This document shows, one piece after another, positions 10,846 through 23,500 of a DNA stretch of 64,000 nucleotides. Each line of letters opens with the position of its first letter. Positions within the stretch are counted from its first letter, which is position 1. The notes under the pieces were generated by a model. That model had not been told where the DNA came from, searched no databases, and worked only from the letters and a program-made list of their open reading frames with translations. The position numbers and the translations under genes are program-made. This DNA is from Aurantiochytrium sp. KH105 (Eukaryota > Sar > Bigyra > Thraustochytrida > Thraustochytriidae). The DNA is taken from NCBI GenBank assembly GCA_003116975.1, contig BGKB01000070.1, positions 71,810-135,809 on the forward strand. The letters run 5' to 3'.

Positions 10846-10904
10846 GAGAAAGAAAGAAAGAAAGAAAGAAGCAGGGAAAGAAAGAAAGAAACAAACAAAC
10901 AAAC
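10846..10904. repeat. (GAAA)n and (AAAC)n microsatellite
   Basis: Two runs of GAAA units separated by a short GC-containing break, ending in about four AAAC units. It lies in the divergent promoter region. Confidence 0.9.
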
Positions 10905-11530
10905 GATCTCATCGACGATCGCGCGCTCGATCAATCCTGCAACGCGGAACCCAGGCGCGGCACCCGGCCCCGCCCGCGCGGCCCTGCGAGGCGCGAGCAG
11001 CAGCAGCAGGCAGACGCCGCGGCGCGAGACCGGCGGCGGACGGCCGGCGGCGCGAGGAGGCCCGCCCGCCGCGGCTGCGCGGATCGGCAGCGCGTGCAAG
11101 AGGCGGGATCGCGCGGGCCGATCGATCGGTTTTGAAAAGATCCGAGGAGGATCGAGCGCGGCGAGGAGCACGCGAGGGAGGGCGCACAGCCGCGGCCAGA
11201 CGCCCAGACGCCTAGACGCACGCACGCGCGCACGCACGCAAGAGAGCGAGCGAGAGGGCTCGCGCGAAAAGGCAGGCGGGAGCGATACAGCAGAGAAGGC
11301 CGGGAACGAACGAGCTCAACGCGTCTCATCTCGTTTCGGGCGCTTGCTTGCTTGCTCACTCTCTCTCTCGGGTCACGCGCGGCTCGATTTGGCGAGGACA
11401 CGCTCGTGCGTGAGCGTGCTGGCGGAGAGCAAGCGGGCAGAGCTCGGCGACCTGGAGAAGAGGGGAGGAGGGCCGTGGAAGGCTTCTAAGCTCGTGCGAG
11501 CGAAGCTTGTCGCTTGCGAATTATTGTTCG

Positions 11531-11567
11531 GTGCTCGTGCTCGTGCTTGTGCTCGTGCTCGTGCTCG
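11531..11567 (+). repeat. (GTGCTC)n hexamer repeat in the presumed 5' UTR
   Basis: Six hexamer units, one with a C-to-T change, ending 14 bases before the ATG of the giant gene. It probably lies in the 5' UTR. Confidence 0.85.
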
Positions 11568-11581
11568 AAAGCTGAGGGAGA

Positions 11582-14500
11582 ATGGCGCAGGCGCCGCCGC
11601 AGCAAGAACAGCAGCAGGAACGCCCTAGTATTTGGGAGACAGGACCCTTTTGCGCACTCCTGGCTGACCCGTATGTAGAAAACAATAGCGAAGTTCCCAG
11701 CGGAGGGCTCGCTACGGCGTGCGCCGTCTTGGAGATCCTCGTCAACGAGTCGTCGCAGCTCGAAAGATGGGCTCAGGACCCCGTCATGCCCAAGGTGACC
11801 ATCCTTCGAAAGCTTGCGGGCGCTGAGGTGGATGACGCCGAAAAGTGTAACGAGTACGTGAGCGCATTCCTACAAACCATGCGCGACCTTCCGGGCGGAG
11901 AATCTCTCTTTGTGCCCGCCGGATGGATTGGCAGCACCACGCGTGGGTCCATCGTTCTCGTCGCCGAGCGCAACTCGGATCAAAGCTTCAATCTGGTGGT
12001 GTGTAACGCCGGTGCAGGGCTCAACTATCACCCGTGTCGTGTGTGTGAGGAAGATCCGTCCAAGATCAAGTACCAGACGTGCCTCAAGCTCGAGAACCTG
12101 TCGCAGGACCGCTTTCTTGACCGAGCCGTATGGACAACTCTCTTTTCGCTCTGGTTCAACGCAAGCGAATTTCATCGCGTGGAGGTCATTTACGACGTGC
12201 TTCTGCCCTGGATCACCGGCGAGCCGACGCTGGCAGGCGCACTGGAGCGCGCGGCGCAATTGAGCGAACCCGAATGGCGCACGGCGCAACGCGCGGGAAC
12301 TTCGAGCTCGTGGCGCAATCTCATGGAGGCCGTACGATACTTTCTTGTCGAACATCGCGGCTGCAGCAAGGGCGAAGTGAAGGAACTGACGACCACGCTC
12401 AAAGTAGAAATGCTTAACATGGCGCTCGGGGACATGAAAGACGAACGGCGGTCCCCGCCGCCTCCGGACTTTCGTACGCTGATCCGCATGGGCTGCAGCA
12501 CGGTTTCGCACGCCGTGCTCAAGCTCGGGTACTTGAACACTCGCAAGCGGGAGCAAGTACTCGGCCTGGTGGACGCCGTCGAGGCCAAGCTTAAAGAGCT
12601 CGACGATGCCGATGAGGAGGCTCGCCGTGTCAACGAAGAGGAGCCGGACTCAACCGACGAGCTTTTTCCCGTGCCCTTTGATGCCTCGAATATCAAGCAG
12701 GCGGATGGCTATTTCCCCAAGATCGAAATCAGCTCCAAGAACGTCGAGCGCTACGCAGGTCTCGCCCAGCAACCTCGCTCGTCGAACATTTGCGACATCT
12801 TGCAGGTTCCAATGCGGCGCATCCAGACCGTGGAGGAGGCCGTCGCTGTGCTCGTTCGTTGTGACAACGTATGCACGGAGCTGAACCGGCGCTGCAAAGA
12901 CGGTTCGTCCTTTTCGTCTCGCATTGCACTCCAATACCAGATCGCGGAGCTCATCAGGCCTGTTGTGACGCAGGTGCTCCCGCAGCCCAAGCCTACCGCT
13001 GGTGACGGCGGCGTCTCGGGCGCTGCGGAGTGCATCTGGAAGAACTTTCCGAGTTTAGAGTTGGAAATGACGTGCTTGCGTCTTTTGCACAAGCTCACCA
13101 TGACGTACGCTCAGGCCTGGCAGTCCTTTGACGCGCCAACGCGCGCCTTTGACTCTGAGCGCGCTGTGATCGCTTTGAATCTTCTCGCCATCTTTGACTG
13201 CGTTGTCCGTCACGACCACTTTGACATGGAACTCTCCAATGTGCTCAACGACGATGGTGGCTACGCTCTCTCCACGACTGTGTGCGTTGCGAACTTGAGC
13301 CTGTACCGACTGTCATCTACGATGGAATTGCACCAACCAGCGCTTGCGCTTGCACGATCAAAGTGTCTCGAGTACTTTGAAAGCGTGCAGCAGACGTGCC
13401 GGAACAAGGACCTCTTCATCTTTCGCATGCCGACGGACAAGATTGAGGTGAAAAAGTACGGCACTACTGTCATGTTCCTGCGCAAGCTCATGGAGCGCCT
13501 TGGCTACGAGCTTGTTCCCCGTGACAACCCGCAGCCTCCGCCGGAGATTGAGGCCCTGCTCGAGTGGATGACTGCCCCTGGCACGCCACTCGCGCGCGAT
13601 CATCCCGAGTACGGTCTGCTGCGCGATATGTGCTGCATGTACAAGTTCCTCAGCACCATGGAGTCGCGCGAGTCCGAGCTGCAGCGTCAGCGCATCGCGT
13701 CCAGTGAGTACGTCTCGTGGGGGCTTTCCTTTGAGGACACATCCATGGAAGCGGGGGCCTTTCACACGCGACGAACGTTTTTGGGAGGCGGTCTGCGCTG
13801 GGAAGTGGTCAACTATCGTGGCTTGGATCTTGACACGGCCGATGTCCAAGTCACGGTTTTTGGTGATCGCAAGATCTTCTTTGGCGAAGGCCTTGTCGTG
13901 CACTCACCGGCAGACATTGGTGCGATCCTGAACCACACCGGTCCGCAACGTCCTACGGAGGACGACATTCTGCATGCAGATGCTCTGCCCAACTTTGGCG
14001 ACACCCTCAGCCGCCAAGAGTCCGAGATGGTTCTCTCGTACCTGACCGTCCCGTACCTGCGCATTCCCCTTGTTCTCGCGTTTTTTGCCACGGGCGACCG
14101 TGTGACGTACCTATTCAATCACGAGATCCAGGGTCTCCTTCGTGCGGTCCTCTTTGATGCTTCGGATTGGGTCCCGAACGGAAAGCAGGATCGCATCACC
14201 ACCGTTCCTGCCAGCAAAGAGTATGGATTTCGCTCTGCGCTGCAAGACACCGGGTCAGCTTCGCGGGGAGGTCGTTCCTTTGGAACGCCCAAGAGCGCAG
14301 TGCTTGGTACAGCGGACGGTCTTTTGCTCAACGAACTGCGTCACGCTCCGGAGTCGACCTTGCGCCCTCTCATGAAAATGCTTCGCTCCATGAACGACCT
14401 TGCCGAGGCGTCCGTATACTCCCCGGACGCAGCGCTTTCGCTCTACCTGATTGAGCTTGCCTTGGATGTTCAGTCCTTCTTTCTCATTGTTAAAGTCGGA

Positions 14501-17500
14501 GAGGAGCGCGAGCGCGAAATGCAGGACTTTCTCACGGGCTCCTGTCGCACGATTCTGAAAAAGTGGCTCAAGGAAGCGTTTGAGAACAACGACATCCAAA
14601 CGAGCTGCATGATTCACAGCTACCTAGCGCTTGTGTGGTCAAACCTGCGACCGGACGCGCTCGACGCTGAAAACGTGAGCGAGCTCATGGGTAGTCTGTG
14701 CTTTGTGAGAAACTGGCACGGCTTTGGCCTTGGCGAGCCGTCTGCCTTGCTCGGCTACGGCTCATCGAGCGAGTCATCGGCACCGCCCGAGCAGCGCCTC
14801 ACGCGCTTCCTGCAGGCGCATGGCGTCGACACGAGTCGTCTCGCTCCCGGTTCGCTCACAAAATACATTGGCCAAAACCGTCCTTTGTACCTCCGTGTGG
14901 GCTCAAAAACCACGCGCGTGCCGAACTTGGGTAAAGACGACGAGTTAGACGCCAATGGGCAGATCAAGAAACGCCTTCTCGCGAATGTGCCCGAGCAAAA
15001 GCTTTTCAGCATGCTGCAGAACCAGCGTGGGCCTCTTGTCGGATTCCTGGGCCGCATTAAGGCCACTTCGCAGGAAGTCTTTGATCAGACGCTCACTCGC
15101 ATCGTTCGCATCGGGCTCGACACCAAGGGCGCAACTCTGGGCGATAACGCTGTTCTCATGGAAGACGAGACATCTGCGGGCTGGACCGTGGAGTCTCGCG
15201 GAAAATTCTTGTCGCCGGATAAGGAGATGACGCTCGACATTCAGGCGGCGCAGATTCTGTGGCGTAATGATGAGCTCAAACCCCTTCCCGACAGCATGAC
15301 GCACTTTAACGACTTTCACACGATCTTTGGCAAGCGACAGCTGCACTGTGGTATTGTCGCGCAACAGCAGCACCGGAACTGGGTGCATGTCGTCGGTACG
15401 CAGTATGATCTCAAGCTTTGGGATGAGCCCAAGGACGATGACCACGGTGTGGAATGCCCCAAGGACGTCACAAGCGAGATGGAAGAATCGGCTGCGTCAG
15501 GTGGCGCAGGCGGAGCCCCGACCGCGCAGTCGGTTCGCTCAGGTGACCGATGGGCCTGCCCTATCTGTACCTTTAACAATGGACCCGACGCCTCCGCTTG
15601 CCAAATGTGCGGGGCGCCGCGCTCTACCCCGGCTGTGACGGACCGCAGTGGAGCGACGCCGAACCGTGATCCTAACGGTGGCAATGCGGGACGCAACGGC
15701 GACGGCGGCGAGGAGGAGCAGGTGAATGGTGTCAAGGCTATCCGCTACCGTGGACAAGTCTACGACCGTCATGTTGACCCCTTTGATGAGGACAAAATCC
15801 GAGAGCATTTGGAAAACCAGGACGGCGAGAAATGGATTCTCGAGCTGCTCGTCTCCGCGTTGCAGGCACATTACAAGGATGCAATGAACTATCGTGTTCT
15901 CTTGCCGCACGACGAAGTTGGTGAGGGCGTGAGCTTTGCGACTGCAATGGCGTGCGTGCAGACGGAACACGAGGTGGAGCAGGAGCCTCCGTCCGGTCCG
16001 TCGGGTGGCAGCTTTGCGTCGATGATGATGGCCAGCCGGCGACCCCAGGTTCGCAAAATCGTGACGTCGACCTGGAAAGAGTTTATCATGTACAAGGACC
16101 GCGAGGTTCTGCACGTGTTCAACCTGGTAAGCCATGGACGTCGCATCTACCGCCAGCTCGTTTTCAGCTCGCAAGCTTGCTTTTCGTACCACACGCTCCA
16201 GCCGAGCACGGTCATGTTTGGCGGCTGCGGCGATCTCAAGGCCATCTTCACGCTTGAGGAGTCGCTCGTCGTTGACAGGAACCGCAACGGGTTCGTCGAG
16301 ACCTTTTTGCCGAGCCGCCTCTTGTTCGGCGTCCTCCCTAGTGCGCTGCTCGAGGCATATCAATTCTGGCACGGCTCGGATGGCGTCGTGCGTGGCGAGC
16401 CTTTGGACGAAGAGTCGACGTGGTTTGGCAGCAAGCAGATTGAGATCCGTGAAGATCGCTCGATCTTGCAGAAACCATACTCGACATCAAAGCGGAACTC
16501 GCTGACCATCTCGCGGTCCGTGCTTGCTGGAGCCGCCGCCTCGGAACAGCGCCGACTTGTTGTTGAGGACGCGAATGGAGGCGATCGTCGCACGTCGGCT
16601 GCTCGCGAGGCCCAGGCAGCCGCCGGGACGAACCAAGATGACTTTGATCAGACGACCGTCTTGGATCTCTGTGCGCTCGGTTTCACCCCGGCAGCTGCGC
16701 GCCTGGCCTTGTCCAAGACAGACGGAAACTCCGCGTTTGCGGCGGAGTGGCTCCTCAATCCGCAGAATCAGGCCCAAATCGCCTCTGCGGATGAGCTTAT
16801 TGCCGAGACGCAGCGGTATCGTGTGGTAAGCCACGAGGGCGTTCGCGTGCGCAATGCCCCGAGCGCAGATAGCGGTCACGGCGTGGTGAGCAACCAGACG
16901 GGCACCCTTGGCTTTGGCCAGATTGTGAGCGCCGTGGCAAGGACGGGCGACTGGGTGCGCATCACGCTCGATGATGCGCCAGAAAAGGAGGCTTGGGTTC
17001 TTGCCTTTGACCCCGAGCGCGGGATTATGCTTGAGCCTGTGAGCGATGAAGAAGCCGAGGCCGCAGAGAAAGACGAAGAAGAGGGCGACGTGGACGCCGC
17101 TGCTGAGCGGGCTGTCGAGGCCGCGCAAGCTCGTGCCGAAGAAAGGCGCAAGGCCCGAGCCGCAGCTGAAGCCGAGGAGGAGGCTCGACGTCAGGCGATG
17201 GAGATTGTTGATCTCGATGAGGATGATCCACGGAACCAGATGCAGCTCGTGAATCTTTTGGAGCTGCCGAGGCGAAACACCGCCCTCTTCCGCATGGTCA
17301 CGCTTCTTGCCAAAGTGGAAGATATCTCGCATATCCTTGCGTGGTCTGAAGTGGAAGACGAAAGCGGCGCCGTGGTCATGATCGAACTTCCTCGCCTCAA
17401 GCTGCGCGTGCAGCCTGTGGGAGGCAAGTTGCATCTGACGGATCAGGCGGGCTGGTTTGTATGCAACATGGCGCCTCGTTACCGCGAGCTCTTGGATGCG

Positions 17501-20500
17501 CATTCGCTGCTTCTCATGAACGGGCAGCGTGAACTGCAGTTCCTCGTACCGAACCACACGGCGTCCCGACCTCGCCTCAAGGGCAGGCCCTTTAGTACGG
17601 AGATTCTCTGCGATCGTGGTTCATTTTCGTGGCTGCAGACGATGGACACGCGGTACTATCTGTACCGCATTCATACGAGCTGCACTTTCTTGGTGAGCCA
17701 AGAACTGAGCGCGAGCCTGTACCTCGTGCACTTGAAGCTCTTGAAGCGCCAGTACGAGCAAGCGTTCAAGCTTGCGCCTACCTGCACGGTCGACGTTCCC
17801 TTTTCTCCGGACGAGGGGTTTATTTGGTCGCAGTTCGAGGACACTCTCGACGACATGCACCCGGACGCGCATGCGTGCCGACTTCGTCTGTCGTTGGCAA
17901 CCATGTACGCTCGGGACGCCATCCGGCCTTCTTGGGAGGTCCACAATGAGTACGATAGGTATCTGAGCAAGCTTCCGCGCGTGTCGGCCAGTTGCAGGCT
18001 TTCGCACGAGGAGGAGCTCAAGATCTGTCGGCTCACGGCATCCGGCACTGCTCTGATCAAGAACCGGCTGGCCGCTTTGTCGGTTGCCAAGCTCACTCCA
18101 ATTGATCTCAAGGCCCCGGCGCCTCGCGTCGGCGGCGCGCCGTGGAATAAAGTACAAAGCCAGTCGCTCGAGTACTATGATGCGCATGGGACGACGCTCA
18201 AGCGTCTGCACTTTCGTCCTCAGCTCGGCGACGGTTCATCTCCCTCGACATTTTCGACATTCCTGACGTCTGTCATTTTTGACGAACAGATTGTCATGGA
18301 CGAGGAAAGCGGCGTAAACCGGCAGCTTGGGTTTACTTTTCTTTACCAGCTTCTCACGTCCTCGGTGCCCACTCAGGACCATGCGAACCCGCGCGCCTTT
18401 GGCGAGATCATGGCACGATATTTGCATCTCAAGCTGTCGCGATGGGGCCGAGAAAGCGTCACGGACGGCGAAGTCGAGGCCTCAAACTCGCGTCACATGG
18501 CTCAGCTCTTTGCGGTGCTTGAGGAGCCCTCGCGCGCGTGGCCTCAGGTCCCGACCGATCCCGATTCTCTTGGCCTGCTCCGAACGGGAATCAACCTGTA
18601 TTCGCGCAGCGGACGAGAGTCGGGCGTGAAAATGTGGTTGGATCTGATTGACATGGAATTCCAGGAAGCTTGGCCCATTGTTCATTCGCGCAACGAAGCC
18701 TCGTCGCGCTTTCGGCCAGCATTTGTTCTCAAGGATATTCCCAACGGCATCTCGCATCCGATCCAACCCGCTTCCGTGGAAGACACGGGGTGTGCCGAGC
18801 GCGCCGTGTCAGACGCGGACGAGGCCAAAATCATGCGGGAGCCTCTTGCGTCTCTCTGGGAAGATTTCATCAAGATTGTCAAAGCCACCTCGGAAGTTCC
18901 GTCCGACTCGTTGCCGTTCGATCTGCACAGTCATCCTGCAGCGCAAACGACGGTCGCGCAAGACATGTTGAAGCGTCTCGAGGATGACGTCGCTGGCTTT
19001 GCAAATGCGTACAAGCACAAACGAGAGCCTGTTCTGGTGTCCCGTAAATCGGCGGCGCTCGACGAGATCGTCGCCGCTTTGGAGCACCTGCAAATGGAAG
19101 ATGCACGGCTCGTCCGGGACACGATTGCAGACGTTCTCGCCGAGGCAAACCATCTCGAGGACCCAGACTGCAAGCTGCGACTCAGCTCGCACTCGCGTCA
19201 GCGCGACTGCGTCACGTTTGCACTCCTGACACAGGCGCTCTTGTCGCGCGAGGCGTCGGCAGACTTGCAAAAGGTAAACCCTTCGCTGGAAGCGGATCAG
19301 GTAGAGACTATGCTTGACCGCGTGGTCCATGTCTTGGTGCGGACAAACCGGATCTCCCATGCCAACCGTGCTGCTCAGCTTGCGCGGGATCTTAAGCGCG
19401 CGCAGTCGTCGACGTCGTCCGGCGCGGACTTTCGTGCCGACCAGCTTGCACGTAGTCTCGCCGAGACGCTGACCACCGTACGCCATTACGTGGAGGACGA
19501 CGGTTCATTCGACCCGCGCTTCTTGGTCTTTGAGTATGTCTTTGACATTGTTCTTCGCGAACGTCAGGTGGAGATTGTGCGATCCTTTGCGGATGATGTT
19601 AAACACAATCGGTCACATGTCCAACAAATGATCATGGGCGCCGGCAAGACGACCGTGGTGGCTCCGCTGCTCACGCTGCTGCTCGCAGATGGTGATACGC
19701 TGGTGACTCAGGTTATGCCTACCGCATTGCTTGAACAGACGCGGCACATCATGCGTTCGCGTTTCGCTGCAATCATTACGAAGCGTGTCTTCACGCTTGA
19801 ATTTGACCGCGGCTGCGAGGATGCCGTCGATATCGCCCGTGCTGTATACGACAAACTTGACGAGGCGCGTCGGTCGCGCTCGGTGGTGGTGTCCTCCCCC
19901 GATGCGGTCAAGTCTCTCTTTCTCAAGTTTGTTGAGCACATGCACTCGCTGGAAAGCGTAGACCCTGACGTGTTGCGGCCGACGTCGAGTCTGCGACAGA
20001 ACAAGGAGATTGTTCACTTGCGCGACACGATGCAGGCACGATCCGACATGGCGGACTCGATGGTGCCCATTTTTGACATGTGGCGAGACGGTGTGCTCAT
20101 CATGGACGAGGTCGACGTTCTTCTTCACCCGCTGCGGTCGGAGCTGAACTTTCCGATCGGTCTCAAGGATCCTATCGACATGTCGGGATTTCGATGGGAC
20201 CTGCCTATTCACTTGCTTGGAGCATTCTTCCCGGAGGCGCGCGAGATCCTGAAATCCTTCTTCCCGGAAGTCGAAATGCAAGACCATGCAAATGCAATCT
20301 TGGACGAGATCGATGCTGTCGTCGAAGCTGGGTACGACTCTCATGCTCTGCAACGTAATCCGCATCTTGTTCTTTTGGATGACGCCTTTTATCGTTCGCG
20401 TCTTATGCGCCCTGCAGCCGAGTGGTGCGCTCTGTGGGTGCAGCGCAATGCGCACGACCTGCCACCGACGGATGCACTCGTCGACTACATGGTTTTGGAG

Positions 20501-23500
20501 GACTTGTGGTCGAGTGCCGCTGTCGACGAGGACTTTGCATCGCGTTCAGGGGACAACATGAAGTTGCTGAATCTAGCGCGAGACTGGATTCGTGTACTGC
20601 TCCCGCACGTGCTCTCGAAGATTGATCGTGTCTCGTTCGGCATTCTCAGCCCCGTGGATCTTGCCAACATCGACCAGCGTCGCACGCCCCTCTCGCGCAA
20701 GCTCATGGCGGTGCCGTTTGTCGGCAAGGATGTGCCTTCGCGGTCATCGGAGTTCGCCCACCCAGACGTTGTCATTGGGCTTTCGGTACTCGGCTACAGA
20801 TACGAGGGTCTTCGTCTGAATGATATGCGCACAATTGTGACGCAGCTAAAGGCCGATTTCAGCCGTGAGGTGGGCCCGCGGGACCAGCGCCCTTCGAGTC
20901 GGTTGTTCCGGGCCTGGCTCGAGCATGCGTCGCGCGATCTGGGCGAACAACTCCCTGTGCTTCCCTTGCCTCTCTTTCAAGCAAACGATCCGAAACAGCT
21001 CGACCGTCTCTTTCATTTGCTGCGCAAAGAGGAGCGCGTCATCACGTATTACCTGCGTCAACACGTGTTCCCGGCATGCATGAACTTTCAAAGCATCAAA
21101 ATTAGCGCCTGCGGCCACGAACTTGGCAGCACCTTGTTGTTTCAGAAGCGCATCGGTTTCTCGGGAACACCGAGTAACTTGCTGCCCGACGATCTCGGCT
21201 CGTGCATGTATGAGCCCGGCTCGGATGGCAAGATCATGCACGTGCTCTCGTCAGATGAGGTGGTTACGGTTAAGCATAAGTCAGACTGGACGGCCAAGAG
21301 CTTGCTGCGGGATGTCGCGGCAAGTCAGCCCCCAATTCATGCCCTTATCGACACGGGAGCCCTCATCACAGGCATGGACAATGAACAGGTGGCTCACTAC
21401 CTGCTAGACTTTTTGCCCCGGTCGCAGTTTGAAGGCGTTGTCTATCTCGATCGGGCGGATCGCAAGATGTTCTTGCAAAGGTCGAGCGGCAAGAGTCTTC
21501 ACCTTTCGCAGTGTGGCGTCGATCCGTCGCGACGCTTCACGTTCTACGATCAAGTGCATACAACAGGAATGGACATCAAACAAGCACCGGACGCTCGCGC
21601 CGTGGTGACGATTGGTAAGGATATGACCTTTCGCGACTACGCGCAAGGCTCTTTTCGCATGCGCGGCATCGGTGTCGGCCAAAAGGTGGAGCTTTATCTC
21701 ATTGCTGAGGTGGAGCAGCTCATCAAAAAGGACCTCAGTCTGCGCCACAGCGCGGTCAAGCCTCTCGATGTCCCTGCGTGGCTACTTGTCAACAGCATGC
21801 GCATGGAGGCCATTCAATTTTCGATGCTGAGTTTCCAGGAACTTTACAATTGCTGGCGAAAGGAGGCCCTCTCGTCACTTGTTGGCGACGTCAAGGCACA
21901 CTCGCCGCTCCTTCCCGATGCCCCTGATGCGATGACAAATTCTCAACGACTTCGTCGATTCGTGGACGGCGCTGACGGGCCTGGCACAGCGGTGCTCTCG
22001 GCCGAAGAGCGCGAGTGGTTGGTGCGGTGCATTGAGCTCTTTCGCGAGCCCGTGGGCTTTGAGGTTCCTGATCACATTCCCGCGCCCAAACCGTTCCACG
22101 AAAAGGTGAAGAATTTGGTACAAGAGAACAAGGATTTCGCAACCTCGGACGCGGCCCGCAGTCTCGTGGAAGATATTGTCGAACGTGTCAAGTACACAAA
22201 GGATCTCAAATCTGAGGAACTCGAAGCTGAAATCGTCAATGAGAACGAACAGGAGCAGCAACAGCAGCAAGAGGAAGAGGCCGAAGAGGAGCAGGAGAAG
22301 GTGAGCCGCTTCTCGCGCGACGACGAGCAGGCAAACCCGTGGGATGTTGCGCACCTTAACGCAAAACCTTCGGGCGTGATTGGCGACGAACCGTTTTACC
22401 GGTTTGCGGACTTTCGCGTGCGGGAGTCGCAGCCGCAGCTCGACTACCCGGATAACCTTTTGTTGAGCGACAACTGGTTCAGGCCCCGATGGATTGGTCT
22501 GGGCGATCGCCGATTGAAAAATGTCATGGTCGTGCTCGAGTGGTCGCCATCCTCGTTTACGGAGCAGCTGGGCAAGCTCGTGCCTCTGTTGCATCAGCAT
22601 CTGATGAGCGAGTTTGGTCTCGCGCCCAACGCGGCTGCGGTGCGTGCCATCGCGGTCGCCACGGCGCCTGCGAGCCCCGCTGATCTCACCTTGCGGCGCT
22701 CTGTGGCCGAGCGACTTCCTCCGTCTCGAAACCCTCACGCGGGCAAGTTCTTTGTATCGGTCTCGCTCGCCGAAGCCGAAACGCTGCGCCGCGTACTGCA
22801 CACGCCTCAGTCGGACATTACAAGTGACTACGCCCTGCTTTCGATTGAGGACGGAAGTTGCATTGACACGAGTCCGACGATGCATCTAGAGCGTGCTGAA
22901 GGCGACCAAGACAAGGAGCTCGTCTTGGCCTGTCTCCGCTTCGTGAATTGCGACATGCATTACTCTGATGAAGAGCTCGAGCTCTTGGAGTCTGCATTTT
23001 CTGCGTCGGAGATCCAGGCTCGCATTGATCACTTTGAGTCAAACTTGCGCCTCCGCCGCCGCGAAAAGTATCTCTGGGGCGACACGCCTCTCGCCAAGCT
23101 CTTTACGGAGCGATCCGAGTGGCACTTGCTCAGCGCTCGCGCCAAGTTGCAGCAGCTCAGTGTGTCGCTGCTCCGCGTCTTGCGGTCGCCCAAGAACACG
23201 ATCGATTTGCTCGCCACCTTTACGCGTGCCGATGCGGATAATGATGGCACGCTGACGCACGCGGAGCTGCAGCGTATGATCGAGGATCTTCGACTTGGAT
23301 ATTCACCCGCTGATGTGGCTCTTGTTGTGAATCTCATCGATGAGGAAGACGCGGGTACGATTAGCTGGGATCGATTTGTGGACGCACTTCATCTTCCAGA
23401 CAACCTTCTTACGCGGGATGACGACCGCGTTGACCTTGACGAGGAGCGACGCAACCAGCGTTGGCAATGCCCGGTCTGTACGTGCCTCAACCTGCCTTCT

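Larger units (their letters stand above)
10479..11581. promoter_or_regulatory. Divergent promoter region, snurportin / giant DUF3638 gene
   Basis: A 1.1-kb GC-rich spacer between divergent starts. Long open frames on both strands here are Arg/Ala/Pro-rich compositional artefacts. It contains a GAAA/AAAC run (about 10846-10904), a GCTT tetramer run followed by a CT run (about 11342-11370), and a hexamer repeat directly before the giant gene. No TATA box was recognised. Confidence 0.6.
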